Positions 25,967-34,288 of a DNA stretch of 64,000 nucleotides are shown piece after piece (within the stretch, counting starts at the first letter, position 1; each line of letters starts with the position of its first letter). Made by a program: the position numbers and the translations under genes. Below the pieces are notes generated by a model, which did no database searches, was not told the origin of the DNA, and worked only from the letters and a program-made list of their open reading frames with translations. The stretch is from an uncultured Porphyromonadaceae bacterium. Lineage in GTDB: Bacteria; Bacteroidota; Bacteroidia; Bacteroidales; Muribaculaceae. The stretch lies in contig URCF01000002.1 of NCBI GenBank assembly GCA_900546365.1, forward strand, positions 124,001 to 188,000. The letters are read 5' to 3'.

Positions 25967-26676
25967 TTCAGGCAATCTTTATAGCGTTTTATAGTTTCTT
26001 CCAGTCCCAGATACAAGGCATCGCTGATCAGAGCATGGCCTATGGACACTTCATTGAGGTGCGGCACCTGGTCGTGGAAATATTTGAGATTCTCGAGGTT
26101 GAGGTCGTGTCCGGCGTTGATACCCATTCCGGCACTGCGTGCGGCGCGTGCGGCCACCACAAAAGGCTCCACGGCCTGTTGGCGGTTGGTGGCATACATA
26201 TCGGCATACGGTTTGGTGTACAGTTCCACTCTGTCGGCTCCGGCGCGTGCGGCGGCGCGGATATTCTCCACATCTGTGCCCACAAATATCGAGGAGCGTA
26301 TGCCGGCTTCGCGGAGGCGGTCCACAATCGAGGTGAGAAATTCCATATTGGCCTCCACATCCCACCCTTCGTGGGATGTGAGGTCGCCGGGAGCGTCAGG
26401 CACAAGGGTAACCTGCGCGGGCTTCACCTGAAGCACCAGCTCCATGAACTCCGGCGAGGGATACCCCTCGATGTTGAACTCAGTTTTCACAAGCGGACGG
26501 AGTCTGAACACATCCTCGCGCTTGATATGGCGCTCATCGGGACGGGGATGTACTGTGATTCCGGCGGCTCCAAGACGCTCACATTCACCGGCAAACCGCA
26601 GAATGTCGGGAACATTCTCGCCTCGGGCGTTGCGCAAGGTGGCCACTTTATTGATATTTACACTCAGGTTTGTCAT
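25963..26676 (-). CDS. pdxJ: Pyridoxine 5'-phosphate synthase
   Basis: 237 residues. It makes pyridoxine 5'-phosphate from 1-deoxyxylulose-5-phosphate and 3-amino-2-oxopropyl phosphate. Diagnostic motifs are SVNINKVATLRNARG at the start, GITVHPRPDERHI near residue 40, and GINAGHDLNLENL near 190. It heads the exbB-exbD-tonB run with a four-base overlap; pdxJ-exb clustering is common in Bacteroidales and probably reflects shared expression. Confidence 0.96.
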   Translation of the reverse strand: MTNLSVNINKVATLRNARGENVPDILRFAGECERLGAAGITVHPRPDERHIKREDVFRLRPLVKTEFNIEGYPSPEFMELVLQVKPAQVTLVPDAPGDLTSHEGWDVEANMEFLTSIVDRLREAGIRSSIFVGTDVENIRAAARAGADRVELYTKPYADMYATNRQQAVEPFVVAARAARSAGMGINAGHDLNLENLKYFHDQVPHLNEVSIGHALISDALYLGLEETIKRYKDCLK

Positions 26677-26726
26677 AAACAGAAACTTCTATCCGGCTGT
26701 TTAAATGATATATGGTCAAAAATACT

Positions 26727-26734
26727 TAATTTTG
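26727..26734 (+). promoter_or_regulatory. -7 element for the ACT-like/nadK operon
   Basis: TAATTTTG fits TAnnTTTG; the leader to the ATG at 26810 would be about 70 bases. An opposing TATTTTTG for pdxJ overlaps the same stretch on the other strand. No clear -33 is seen for either. Confidence 0.4.
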
Positions 26735-26809
26735 CATCCACCGAATATTACGGCAAAATTAGATAGAATTAATCACAATTTAAAGCGATTGACAGCAAAA
26801 GATAACATA

Positions 26810-27163
26810 ATGCCCCTATCCGCCTCCGCTCCCGCCCATTGTGAGGAGAGGCTGTTTCCCGTGGTGGAAGAGTGCTGCGAGCTGAGTGTGGCCTGCTACA
26901 GGGCCGACTATTCGGCTTCGCGCATAGCCCATGCGGTGGAGGATGTGGATGCCCATCTGCTCAACCTCAATGTCACCTCGGCCATCACCGACCATGGTGA
27001 GGTGGTGGTGGATCTGAGGGTCAACAGACGGTCGCCCGACTCTGTGGCGCGTTCGCTCGAGCGCTACGGCTACAGGGTGGTGGATACACGCTCTGACGCT
27101 TCTCAGCCCGACTCCACGCTCCGGTCGAGGGTGGGCGAGTTGCTGCTGCACATCAACATTTGA
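26810..27163 (+). CDS. ACT-like C-terminal part of a CBS-domain protein, lacking the CBS pair
   Basis: 117 residues from the ATG at 26810. In Bacteroides the equivalent gene before nadK encodes a roughly 220-residue protein with two CBS domains followed by an ACT-like tail. This one resembles only that tail: a ferredoxin-like pattern (LSVACYRADYSASRIAHAVED, VVVDLRVNRRSPDSVARSLERYGYRVV) and a closing RVGELLLHINI. The space upstream is far too short for the missing CBS part. It may be a shortened regulator of NAD kinase or of another neighbour; function is unknown. It lies six bases before nadK. Confidence 0.7.
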   Translation: MPLSASAPAHCEERLFPVVEECCELSVACYRADYSASRIAHAVEDVDAHLLNLNVTSAITDHGEVVVDLRVNRRSPDSVARSLERYGYRVVDTRSDASQPDSTLRSRVGELLLHINI

Positions 27164-27168
27164 TTATC

Positions 27169-28047
27169 ATGGCCATGACCATAGCAATTTACGGCAACAA
27201 GCCTCGCGACCCTCAGCGGCGTGCCGAGGTGATTGATATGATGGCTCTACTGACGCGATATGCCGAGGTGGGGGTCAAGTTCATGCTGGAGGAGCGCTAC
27301 AGCAACTATCTGGCGCAATACACCTCCGTGGCCAAGGATTACGCCGTGTTTGAATCCTGCAATCCTCCCGTCACCGACCTTGTGATGTCAATTGGCGGCG
27401 ACGGCACTTTCCTGCGTACCGCCAACTCGGTGGGTGCTCTGGAAACTCCCATCATCGGGGTCAATTCCGGGCATCTGGGCTATCTCGCCGCTGCGCAAAT
27501 CAGTGACATGCCCCATGTCATGGAGCAGATTCTCGGCGGAGAATGTACTGTGGAATCGCGCTCGGTGCTGGCTGTGACATCGCCCGACACCGCTCTCAAA
27601 GGCCATCCGTTCGCTCTCAATGAGGTGGCCATAATGAAGCAGGACACCGCTTCAATGATCACTGTGTCCACCTTCCTCAGCACCACTCTGCTGGCTGAGT
27701 ACCGTGCCGACGGGCTGATTGTGTCAACTCCCACCGGTAGCACAGGCTACAATCTCAGCGTTGGCGGCCCGGTGGTGGCGCCTTCGGCTCCGGTGTGGAT
27801 AGTGTCGCCCATTGCGGCCCATTCGCTGGCTATGCGACCGTTGGTGGTAAGCGACTCCGAATGTGTGGACACCCGTGTTAGTTCGCGCTCCGGCTCCTAT
27901 CTGCTCAGTATCGATGGCAAAAGTCAGGTTCTTGACGAGAGTGTGAGGCTTCATATCGAGCGGGCACCGTGGAGGGTGAATGTGGTGCATCTCCCCGGCC
28001 AGAATTTCCCGCTCACTCTCCGGTCCAAGCTTTTCTGGGGAGTATGA
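27169..28047 (+). CDS. nadK: NAD kinase
   Basis: 292 residues from the ATG at 27169; an upstream in-frame TTG at 27160 and a second ATG at 27175 are alternatives. It phosphorylates NAD to NADP. The GGDGTFLR catalytic motif lies near residues 75-82. NSGHLGYLAA and TPTGSTGYNLSVGGPVV, also hallmarks of the family, follow. The stop overlaps the next start as ATGA. Confidence 0.95.
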   Translation: MAMTIAIYGNKPRDPQRRAEVIDMMALLTRYAEVGVKFMLEERYSNYLAQYTSVAKDYAVFESCNPPVTDLVMSIGGDGTFLRTANSVGALETPIIGVNSGHLGYLAAAQISDMPHVMEQILGGECTVESRSVLAVTSPDTALKGHPFALNEVAIMKQDTASMITVSTFLSTTLLAEYRADGLIVSTPTGSTGYNLSVGGPVVAPSAPVWIVSPIAAHSLAMRPLVVSDSECVDTRVSSRSGSYLLSIDGKSQVLDESVRLHIERAPWRVNVVHLPGQNFPLTLRSKLFWGV

Positions 28048-28769
28048 AACCTATCTGCCGGCCTATCCGCGGGATTGCTCCCGATGGGCGAGTCATTGTC
28101 ATAACGCCGCGCAGGCAGGCACGCAGTCTCATTCTCCGGCTCAAAGCCAATGAACTTCACCTCACTGTGCCTTTCGGCTACTCCTCCGGGTTGCTGGCCG
28201 ACCGGTTGCCCGAGCTGGTGGAGCGGTTCAACTCCCGATTCCAGGCTCCTGCCGGGCCACGATATTCCATTGGCCAAATCATCAGTTGTCCTGACCTTGA
28301 GATCGAGATTTATCAGCAGTCAGCGCATCCCGGTCATGTTGTGATAGGGCAGGGGATTCCCCGCTCCCGGCTCGGCGTGGGAAGCAATATTGACCTTTCC
28401 GAGCCGTCGGCGCAGGCATTTCTCAGCTCTGCGCTCTGCAAGCTGGCCTATCGGGTGGCCCCGCAGTTGCTGTTGCCGCTGGCCGAAAAGCTGTGCGGGA
28501 GGGTAGGGGTCCACCCCGTCCAATGGCGCATAGGGCGCGGGTTGCGCACCCTTGGTACCTGCTCGGCCACCGGGATAGTGACTCTCAGCTGTGCGCTGGT
28601 GTTTCTTCCTACGGAGCTCCGCGAATATGTGATATGCCACGAACTTGCCCACCTTTCGGAGATGAACCATTCACCCCGCTTTCACGCGTTGTGCAACGCC
28701 TATCTGCAGGGCAAAGAAAAGCCACTCATAGCTGCTCTGAAGCGCTACGAGTGGCCTATAATACGCTGA
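28044..28769 (+). CDS. YgjP/DUF45-type zinc metalloprotease domain protein
   Basis: 241 residues. The C-terminal half carries the zinc motif H-E-x-x-H as CHELAHLSEMNHSPRFHALC, the signature of the YgjP-like family. The upstream GRVGVHPVQWRIGRGLRTLGTCSATGIVTLS block is also characteristic. The family is soluble and of uncertain substrate. ATGA overlap with nadK indicates coupling. This is the last gene of normal base composition before the AT-rich island. Confidence 0.88.
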   Translation: MKPICRPIRGIAPDGRVIVITPRRQARSLILRLKANELHLTVPFGYSSGLLADRLPELVERFNSRFQAPAGPRYSIGQIISCPDLEIEIYQQSAHPGHVVIGQGIPRSRLGVGSNIDLSEPSAQAFLSSALCKLAYRVAPQLLLPLAEKLCGRVGVHPVQWRIGRGLRTLGTCSATGIVTLSCALVFLPTELREYVICHELAHLSEMNHSPRFHALCNAYLQGKEKPLIAALKRYEWPIIR

Positions 28770-28848
28770 TATATGCTGTAAAGCATAATATTTGTTGCTC
28801 GATTCTTTTATCGATAAATCGTATTTTTGCTAGACTAAGTGAATAACT

Positions 28849-29565
28849 ATGACCATAAAAACGAGTGTTCTTTTATCAACAATATTGTTGGTGTGTAGAT
28901 TTTCATTGCATGCCTATTACTTTATTTCTCCGTATTCATATTGTGCTTCGGATCCTATAAATTATATAGATCCGTCTGGAAAAGATATCGTTGTTTTGAA
29001 TAAAGGCTACTATACATCTCAGCATCTAGCTATGTTGATTCAAAATCAAAAAGGGAAGTGGCAGTACTATTCTGTAAATGGGAATAATGTTATTAACTCA
29101 TCTACCGGCGAGCACACTGGCGGAAGACCTTTTAATGATGTTGCTGTTGGCTCTTGGGACACCCCTCAGCAGTTTCTTAATTCAAGTTACAATGTGGTTA
29201 AGGGAAAACCCGGCAAGACGGATTTGAATGTAAATAATTATGGGTATTCCGAGGGGTATCGTATCACGACAACACCCGAACAGGATGCCATCATGAGAGA
29301 TGGGTTTAAGGAAATTGCGGAAACAGAGTATGATATTGTGACAAATAATTGCGCGACGGCAGTTCAGCAAGTTATGGTAGAAGCGGGTATCCCGGTTTCT
29401 ATTCCATGGATAAAAATGGAATCCAAACCGGTGCATACATCTGTTGGTACTGCAGAGGTTGTGTCAGGTGTCAAGATAAAATGTGTAATTATCTTTGTTC
29501 CCAGTTTGGCTTTTAAGTCTATTGTTCTGTCGAATCCCGGTGGAGAATATTTGCAAAAACAATAA
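28849..29565 (+). CDS. Orphan RHS-tip protein with permuted NlpC/P60-like hydrolase domain
   Basis: 238 residues, AT-rich. Residues 1-22 look like a signal peptide. Next comes a short relic of the RHS-repeat core end (YSYCASDPINYIDPSGKD, about residues 27-46), which normally joins a giant RHS shell to its toxin tip. The rest has histidine in QHLAMLIQNQKGKWQYYS (near 60) and cysteine in NNCATAVQQVMVEAGI (near 167). His-before-Cys order is that of circularly permuted papain/NlpC hydrolases. I infer an exported cell-wall or protein hydrolase derived from a polymorphic toxin tip. No RHS shell is adjacent. The next gene, a small membrane protein, is a natural immunity candidate. Target and toxicity are unproven. 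Confidence 0.6.
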   Translation: MTIKTSVLLSTILLVCRFSLHAYYFISPYSYCASDPINYIDPSGKDIVVLNKGYYTSQHLAMLIQNQKGKWQYYSVNGNNVINSSTGEHTGGRPFNDVAVGSWDTPQQFLNSSYNVVKGKPGKTDLNVNNYGYSEGYRITTTPEQDAIMRDGFKEIAETEYDIVTNNCATAVQQVMVEAGIPVSIPWIKMESKPVHTSVGTAEVVSGVKIKCVIIFVPSLAFKSIVLSNPGGEYLQKQ

Positions 29566-29580
29566 CAAAAATATAAAACT

Positions 29581-29865
29581 ATGTCGTCTCAAATATTGAA
29601 ACACACAAAAATTGTATTGGCTTATTTATTTTTATATGTCTATTTTGTTGCTTTGATTTGCTTATTCTCAAAATCCGTACCGTCATGCAATGGGATGCCG
29701 GAAGGTCTTCTTGTTGTGATTCCCGTAACATTATGCTTTTATATTTTGTATGTAATAATTAATTGTTTTATTATTAGACGAATAGTGGACCTTAAGATAA
29801 TCGTCAATTTGTGTATCATTCTATTTATTACATTATTAGTACTTTTCCCCGTATTACTTAGTTAA
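29581..29865 (+). CDS. Small three-helix membrane protein, possible immunity protein
   Basis: 94 residues, almost entirely hydrophobic: helices at about 10-30, 42-62 and 70-92, with a basic turn IIRRIVDLK between the last two. No family recognised. It begins 15 bases after the RHS-tip gene and has the same AT-rich composition. Position and size resemble membrane immunity proteins that protect against wall- or membrane-targeting toxins, but this is inference from context. Confidence 0.55.
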   Translation: MSSQILKHTKIVLAYLFLYVYFVALICLFSKSVPSCNGMPEGLLVVIPVTLCFYILYVIINCFIIRRIVDLKIIVNLCIILFITLLVLFPVLLS

Positions 29866-29883
29866 TGTGAGTTGTGTTTTGAT

Positions 29884-30723
29884 ATGAATAAATTACTTAG
29901 TCTTATAATTTATTCCATAATTTCGTTGGCTCTGTCAGATGCGAAATCTTTGACCCCTGAGGGATATTATGGTTTTGCATATAATAAAATGTCTGATATG
30001 CTCGCAGGGCGCGATTCATTGTCAATCAAACGTGCTGTATTCCTAGCAGAATGGGCTTATTATGAAGGTAATTTGGATTACCAAAAAGATTTCTGCGATG
30101 AAATAAATCGTATCGCAAAGTTTGTAGAGTTGTTTTATTTATTCAACAATCTTAACCAGTATAAAACTGGTAAACAAATAGCATTGAATAATTACTTTTC
30201 TAAGCCATATTCTGGTAATGGTTACAAACCTTATACTTATAATTATGAAGATGTTGACAAAGATGTGATTAATTGGGAGAATCAGTTCGTATCAAAAGTT
30301 TTAAAAACACATGTTGGACAATGCAGATCCCTACCATGGATGTATAAAATCATATCCCAAGAGATTGGCGCGGATGTGTCAATAGCTCTTGCTCCAAGGC
30401 ATTACTATATAATGTACAAAGATGAGGATAATTTTACGCCTGAAAATTGGATAAATCTTGAATTGACATCAGGGCAAATGGTTCCTGCTTTCTGTATAAA
30501 GGATAATTTTGAAATTTCTGATTCTGCAGTATTAGTAGGGACATACATGGTGCCATTAAATGATGTTCAGACTGTGGCGTGTCAATTATACGAACTAGCA
30601 CTTGGATACTGCAAAAAATTCGGACATTATAATGAATTCACGTTTCAATGTGCTTCCACAGCATTGCTGTACTATCCAACAAGTCCAATCGCTTGGATCA
30701 TCCAATGCAAATCTCTTGAGTAA
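29884..30723 (+). CDS. Transglutaminase-like exported protein
   Basis: 279 residues from the ATG at 29884, preceded in frame by a TTG at 29872. A signal peptide covers about 1-18. A Cys-His-Asp/Glu arrangement like that of transglutaminase-like proteases is visible: GQCRSLPWMYKII (near residue 143), APRHYYIMYKD (near 168) and NWINLELTSG (near 188). The N-terminal half is helical. The family occurs in Bacteroidetes as secreted proteins of unknown role. It follows the small membrane gene by 18 bases in the AT-rich island and probably belongs to the same unit. Peptidase versus crosslinking activity cannot be told apart. Confidence 0.6.
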   Translation: MNKLLSLIIYSIISLALSDAKSLTPEGYYGFAYNKMSDMLAGRDSLSIKRAVFLAEWAYYEGNLDYQKDFCDEINRIAKFVELFYLFNNLNQYKTGKQIALNNYFSKPYSGNGYKPYTYNYEDVDKDVINWENQFVSKVLKTHVGQCRSLPWMYKIISQEIGADVSIALAPRHYYIMYKDEDNFTPENWINLELTSGQMVPAFCIKDNFEISDSAVLVGTYMVPLNDVQTVACQLYELALGYCKKFGHYNEFTFQCASTALLYYPTSPIAWIIQCKSLE

Positions 30724-30912
30724 ATGACGGAAGAGCGATTGCGTAAAAATGGGAATGTGTGGGATGGAGCTTGTGCTAATATGATGCATTTGATGGAAGT
30801 TGCCGCAGATAGAGTGGAAAAAACTTATATGACTGAAGAAACCCCACAAAGAAGAAAAAAATGGCGGAAAAAGGTTCTTGAAGCTCAAAAGATGATGAAT
30901 AAAAGGGAGTGA
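30724..30912 (+). CDS. Small basic hypothetical protein
   Basis: 62 residues, strongly charged, ending in RRKKWRKKVLEAQKMMNKRE. The ATG follows directly on the stop of the transglutaminase-like gene, with no spacer. No similarity recognised. It may be a real short gene of the island or a chance frame; the immediate junction and AT-rich composition slightly favour a gene. Confidence 0.35.
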   Translation: MTEERLRKNGNVWDGACANMMHLMEVAADRVEKTYMTEETPQRRKKWRKKVLEAQKMMNKRE

Positions 30913-30927
30913 ATAGTGGTTAAAAAT

Positions 30928-30961
30928 AAGTCAGGATTCACTGATGTGCGAATCCTGACTT
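30928..30961 (-). terminator. Rho-independent terminator of the rlmN-cysS operon
   Basis: A perfect 12-base-pair stem (AAGTCAGGATTC at 30928-30939 with GAATCCTGACTT at 30950-30961) closes a 10-base loop. On the minus strand it is followed by CTTATTTTTAA, a U-rich tract. It lies 23 bases past the cysS stop and may also block readthrough from the island. Confidence 0.85.
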
Positions 30962-30983
30962 GATATAGTTATATGCTGTAGGG

Positions 30984-32480
30984 CTATTTGAGTTTCCACT
31001 CCCAGCCGGATTTGGTGTCTTTGACATCAAACCCTATCTCCGACATACGGTTGCGGATGAGGTCGCTTGTGGCCCAGTCCTTTTTTGCTTTGGCCTCGGC
31101 GCGGACGCTGAGCAGCAGATCCACAGCGTCCTCAAACGGTTTGAGGGCACCCTCTTCGGCACCGGCTGTAGCAGCCAGTCCATCGAGCTTCACACCCAAT
31201 ATGTCGCCGAGGAATGTGCGGAACAAAGCTTTCAATGCCTCTATATCCTCGGCTGTGGCTTTGTCTGTGCCGTCGTTGATTCGGTTCACCATCCCCACGG
31301 CTTCAAAGAGTGCGGCTATCACCATCGGGGTGTTGAGGTCGTCATCAAGAGCCTCGTAGCATTTCTGCTCTATCTGCTTCACATCCACACTGGAGGTGTC
31401 GCTCGGGCGGAGGTCGCCGATGCGCTTGTACCCTTCAAGCATGCGCTGGAGCGCTTTCTCGGAGGCCTGGAGTGCTTCGTTGCTGAAATCCACTGTGCCG
31501 CGATAATGGGCCTGGAGTATGAAGAAGCGGATGGTCATGGGTGAGTATGCCTGCTCAAGCAGTTCATGGTTGCCGGAGAAAAACTCCTGTAGGGTGATGA
31601 AGTTGCCGAGCGATTTGCCCATTTTCTGACCGTTGATCGTGATCATGTTGTTGTGCATCCAGTAGCGCACGGAGTCATGGCCGTTGTGGGCCATCGACTG
31701 TGCTATCTCACACTCATGGTGGGGAAATTTGAGGTCCATTCCACCACCGTGGATGTCAAACACTTCGCCAAGATATTTCTCTCCCATGGTGGAGCACTCG
31801 AGGTGCCATCCGGGAAATCCTTCGCTCCATGGCGAGGGCCAGTGCATGATATGCTCGGGCGAAGCTTTTTTCCACAGCGCGAAGTCGGCTGGATTGTGCT
31901 TCTCGTCCTGGCCGTCGAGGGCGCGTGTGGCCGACAGGAGTTCGTCGATGTTGCGTCCCGAGAGCTTGCCGTAGTGGTGGTCGCGGTTGTATTTGGGCAC
32001 ATCGAAATACACTGAGCCTTGGCTTTCGTAGGCATATCCGCTTTCGAGTATCTTTTTGATATACTCTATCTGCTCAATGATGTGGCCGGAGGCGTGGGGC
32101 TCGATGGATGGCGGGAGCACATTGAGTTCATCCATAGCCTTGTGGTAGCGTGTGAGATAGTGCTGCACCACTTCCATGGGCTCGAGCTGCTCAAGGCGCG
32201 CTTTCTTGGCTATCTTGTCCTCGCCGGAGTCGGCATCATGCTCCAGATGTCCCACATCGGTGATGTTGCGCACATATCTCACCTTGTAGCCGAGGTGCTG
32301 CAGGTAGCGGAACAGCACATCGAAAGTGATGGCCGGGCGTGCATGCCCCAGATGGCCGTCGCCATACACAGTGGGGCCGCACACATACATGCCCACTTTT
32401 CCCTCATGGATAGGCTTGAAAAGCTCCTTGAGGCGCGACAGTGAGTTGTAGATCTGCAGATTGTTTGGTTTTACAGCCAT
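30984..32480 (-). CDS. cysS: Cysteinyl-tRNA synthetase
   Basis: 498 residues. It charges tRNA-Cys. The N-terminal YVCGPTVYGDGHLGHARPA holds the zinc-ligand cysteine and the HIGH motif (HLGH). Further zinc ligands lie in GWHLECSTMGEKYLG and HHECEIAQS. The KMSKS loop reads KMGKS in GQKMGKSLGNF, a variant found in other Bacteroidetes CysRS. The length is usual. It is the last gene of a long minus-strand operon, 12 bases after DUF3467, with a terminator downstream. Confidence 0.97.
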   Translation of the reverse strand: MAVKPNNLQIYNSLSRLKELFKPIHEGKVGMYVCGPTVYGDGHLGHARPAITFDVLFRYLQHLGYKVRYVRNITDVGHLEHDADSGEDKIAKKARLEQLEPMEVVQHYLTRYHKAMDELNVLPPSIEPHASGHIIEQIEYIKKILESGYAYESQGSVYFDVPKYNRDHHYGKLSGRNIDELLSATRALDGQDEKHNPADFALWKKASPEHIMHWPSPWSEGFPGWHLECSTMGEKYLGEVFDIHGGGMDLKFPHHECEIAQSMAHNGHDSVRYWMHNNMITINGQKMGKSLGNFITLQEFFSGNHELLEQAYSPMTIRFFILQAHYRGTVDFSNEALQASEKALQRMLEGYKRIGDLRPSDTSSVDVKQIEQKCYEALDDDLNTPMVIAALFEAVGMVNRINDGTDKATAEDIEALKALFRTFLGDILGVKLDGLAATAGAEEGALKPFEDAVDLLLSVRAEAKAKKDWATSDLIRNRMSEIGFDVKDTKSGWEWKLK

Positions 32481-32492
32481 GGCAATTATGGA

Positions 32493-32834
32493 TTATGCGT
32501 TGCCGCCGAACATGAACGGATTGGGAATATCGTTGGGGTTGTTGCCGTTGTTGGCAGCGGGGTTGTTGCGGGGAGCTTTGGGCTTGATTTCCCCGAAAGT
32601 GGCTTCGTAGCGTTTCACATTTTCCATGAGAGCGTTCATGAGGTTCTTGGCGTTCTCGGGGGTCATGATGATGCGGCTCTGTACCTTGGCCTGGGGCATA
32701 TTGGGCGCGAGGGCGATGAAGTCCATATAAAATTCCGAAGGACCGTGGGTTATCACAGCAAAATTGGAGTAGTGGCCGGCGGCAACTTCGGGGGTAAGTT
32801 CGATTTTGATTTCTTGTCCTTTTTTCTGTTCCAT
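32493..32834 (-). CDS. DUF3467 family protein
   Basis: 113 residues. It matches the DUF3467 family by KIELTPEVAAGHYSNFAVITHGPSEFYMDFIALAP and RIIMTPENAKNLMNAL. A disordered asparagine/proline-rich tail (NNPAANNGNNPNDIPNPF) follows. The family is small, cytoplasmic, nearly universal in Bacteroidetes and of unknown function. It lies between the NigD-like gene and cysS in one operon. Confidence 0.9.
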   Translation of the reverse strand: MEQKKGQEIKIELTPEVAAGHYSNFAVITHGPSEFYMDFIALAPNMPQAKVQSRIIMTPENAKNLMNALMENVKRYEATFGEIKPKAPRNNPAANNGNNPNDIPNPFMFGGNA

Positions 32835-32860
32835 TATGATTTGATTTTTTATTGTTATTA

Positions 32861-33568
32861 TTATTCTGATTTCAGGAATGTGAATTCACATTGGTAGCTG
32901 TTGTTGGTGTTGTTGACCAGCAGCTTCACGCCGCGGCATGTGGCGAGGTTCCATACCGGGGCCATGTTGAGCGAGGCCACTGTCTTGCGGTTGAATCCCT
33001 GCTCATTGTCGGCCGATGTGGTGAGGTAGAGGGTGGGGATGTCGCTGCCGAAGGTGGCGGGGTCGGCCACAAGGGAGAATTTGCGCTTGCCTGAGCAGGC
33101 GGGAAGCTGTGCCATCAGGTTGATGTACTCACCGGACCGATACAGTGTCATAACATATATTCCCTCGGTGGTGTTCATGTCGGGGAGGGTGGTGGCATCG
33201 GTTTTCACGGTGCCGTTGTAGATCACGTTGAGCGATGATGCCTCGATGGCTGTGCTCGTGCCGTAGGCCACGCCTTCGGGCAGAGTGTAGGTGACAAGCA
33301 TACGGGTGCCTGTCGGGGCTTGGTTCTGGTCTATAGTGCCCTGGAGGGTGAGTGTGACCAGAGGGGAGTCGTTGATTTCCCGATATTGCAGCATCGACAG
33401 GCCGCGGTCGTTGTTGCCCACAAAGGTGGCGATGTTCTGATATGTGGCCACTCCTTGGTCGGGACGGTCGGGCTCGTCGCGGCATGAGGTGAGGTGCCAC
33501 GCTGCCAGCAGGCAGAGCAGGGGAGCGGCATATCGCAATATTCTGAGGCGGATAATATTGGTGTTCAT
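32861..33568 (-). CDS. NigD-like lipoprotein
   Basis: 235 residues from the ATG at 33568, which overlaps the ABC ATPase stop as ATGA. A signal peptide ends in a lipobox (LLAAWHLTSC), so the protein should be a lipoprotein. The remainder resembles the two-domain NigD-like family of Bacteroidetes (TLTLQGTIDQ ... YTLPEGVAYGTSTAIEAS ... NNTNNSYQCEFTFLK). Its role is unknown; family members are often transcribed with transport or nutrient genes. Coupling to an ABC ATPase suggests an envelope function. Confidence 0.78.
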   Translation of the reverse strand: MNTNIIRLRILRYAAPLLCLLAAWHLTSCRDEPDRPDQGVATYQNIATFVGNNDRGLSMLQYREINDSPLVTLTLQGTIDQNQAPTGTRMLVTYTLPEGVAYGTSTAIEASSLNVIYNGTVKTDATTLPDMNTTEGIYVMTLYRSGEYINLMAQLPACSGKRKFSLVADPATFGSDIPTLYLTTSADNEQGFNRKTVASLNMAPVWNLATCRGVKLLVNNTNNSYQCEFTFLKSE

Positions 33569-34263
33569 GGTGCTAAGCACGGTTCAACGGTGGGAGACAC
33601 GTTGGTGAGTATTTCGGTGATTATGCCGTCGCGCATCTTTATGATGCGGTCGGTGTCGGCGGCGAGCTGCTCATCGTGGGTCACAATGACGAATGTCTGG
33701 TTCATGTCGCGCCGCAGGTCGAAAAAAAGTTTGTGCAGTTCGCTGCGGTTGTGGCTGTCAAGGCTGCCCGACGGCTCATCGGCGAGCACCACGGCGGGGT
33801 TGCACACCAGCGCTCTGGCCACAGCGGCTCTCTGCCGCTCGCCTCCCGACAGCTGGGAGGGACGGTGTGTGGCTCTGTCGGCCAGCCCCATGTACTCTAT
33901 CAGCCCGCGGGCTTTGCTCATGGCGGTGGTGCGGCTCATCCCTCCTATCATGGCGGGCATGGCCACATTCTCCTCCATGGTGAATTCGGGCAGCAGCTGG
34001 TGAAACTGAAACACGAACCCGATGTTGGCATTGCGGAAACGTGCCAGCCTGGTGTCGCTCATGGCAAATATATCGGTGCCGTCAAAGTTCACGCTCCCGC
34101 TGTCGGGGCGGCTCAGTGATCCCAGGATCTGCAGCAAGGTGCTCTTCCCGGCACCGCTGGGTCCCACTATCGACACTATCTCGCCACGGTGCACATCGAG
34201 GTCAATGCCGCGAAGCACAGTCAGGTTGTCAAATTTTTTCAGTATCCGGCGCGCTTGAATCAT
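33565..34263 (-). CDS. ABC transporter ATP-binding protein, LolD/MacB type
   Basis: 232 residues from the ATG at 34263. All ATPase motifs are present: Walker A GPSGAGKS, Q-loop near FVFQFHQLLPEFT, signature LSGGERQR, Walker B VVLADEPS and the H-loop in VIVTHD. The length and the sequence FQFHQLLPEFT put it in the LolD/MacB/FtsE group that pairs with FtsX-type permeases. The permease at 11911 is a possible partner; none lies next to it. It overlaps the NigD-like lipoprotein gene by four bases. Confidence 0.92.
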   Translation of the reverse strand: MIQARRILKKFDNLTVLRGIDLDVHRGEIVSIVGPSGAGKSTLLQILGSLSRPDSGSVNFDGTDIFAMSDTRLARFRNANIGFVFQFHQLLPEFTMEENVAMPAMIGGMSRTTAMSKARGLIEYMGLADRATHRPSQLSGGERQRAAVARALVCNPAVVLADEPSGSLDSHNRSELHKLFFDLRRDMNQTFVIVTHDEQLAADTDRIIKMRDGIITEILTNVSPTVEPCLAP

Positions 34264-34288
34264 ATAGTACAAAAGTAGCTATTTCTAC

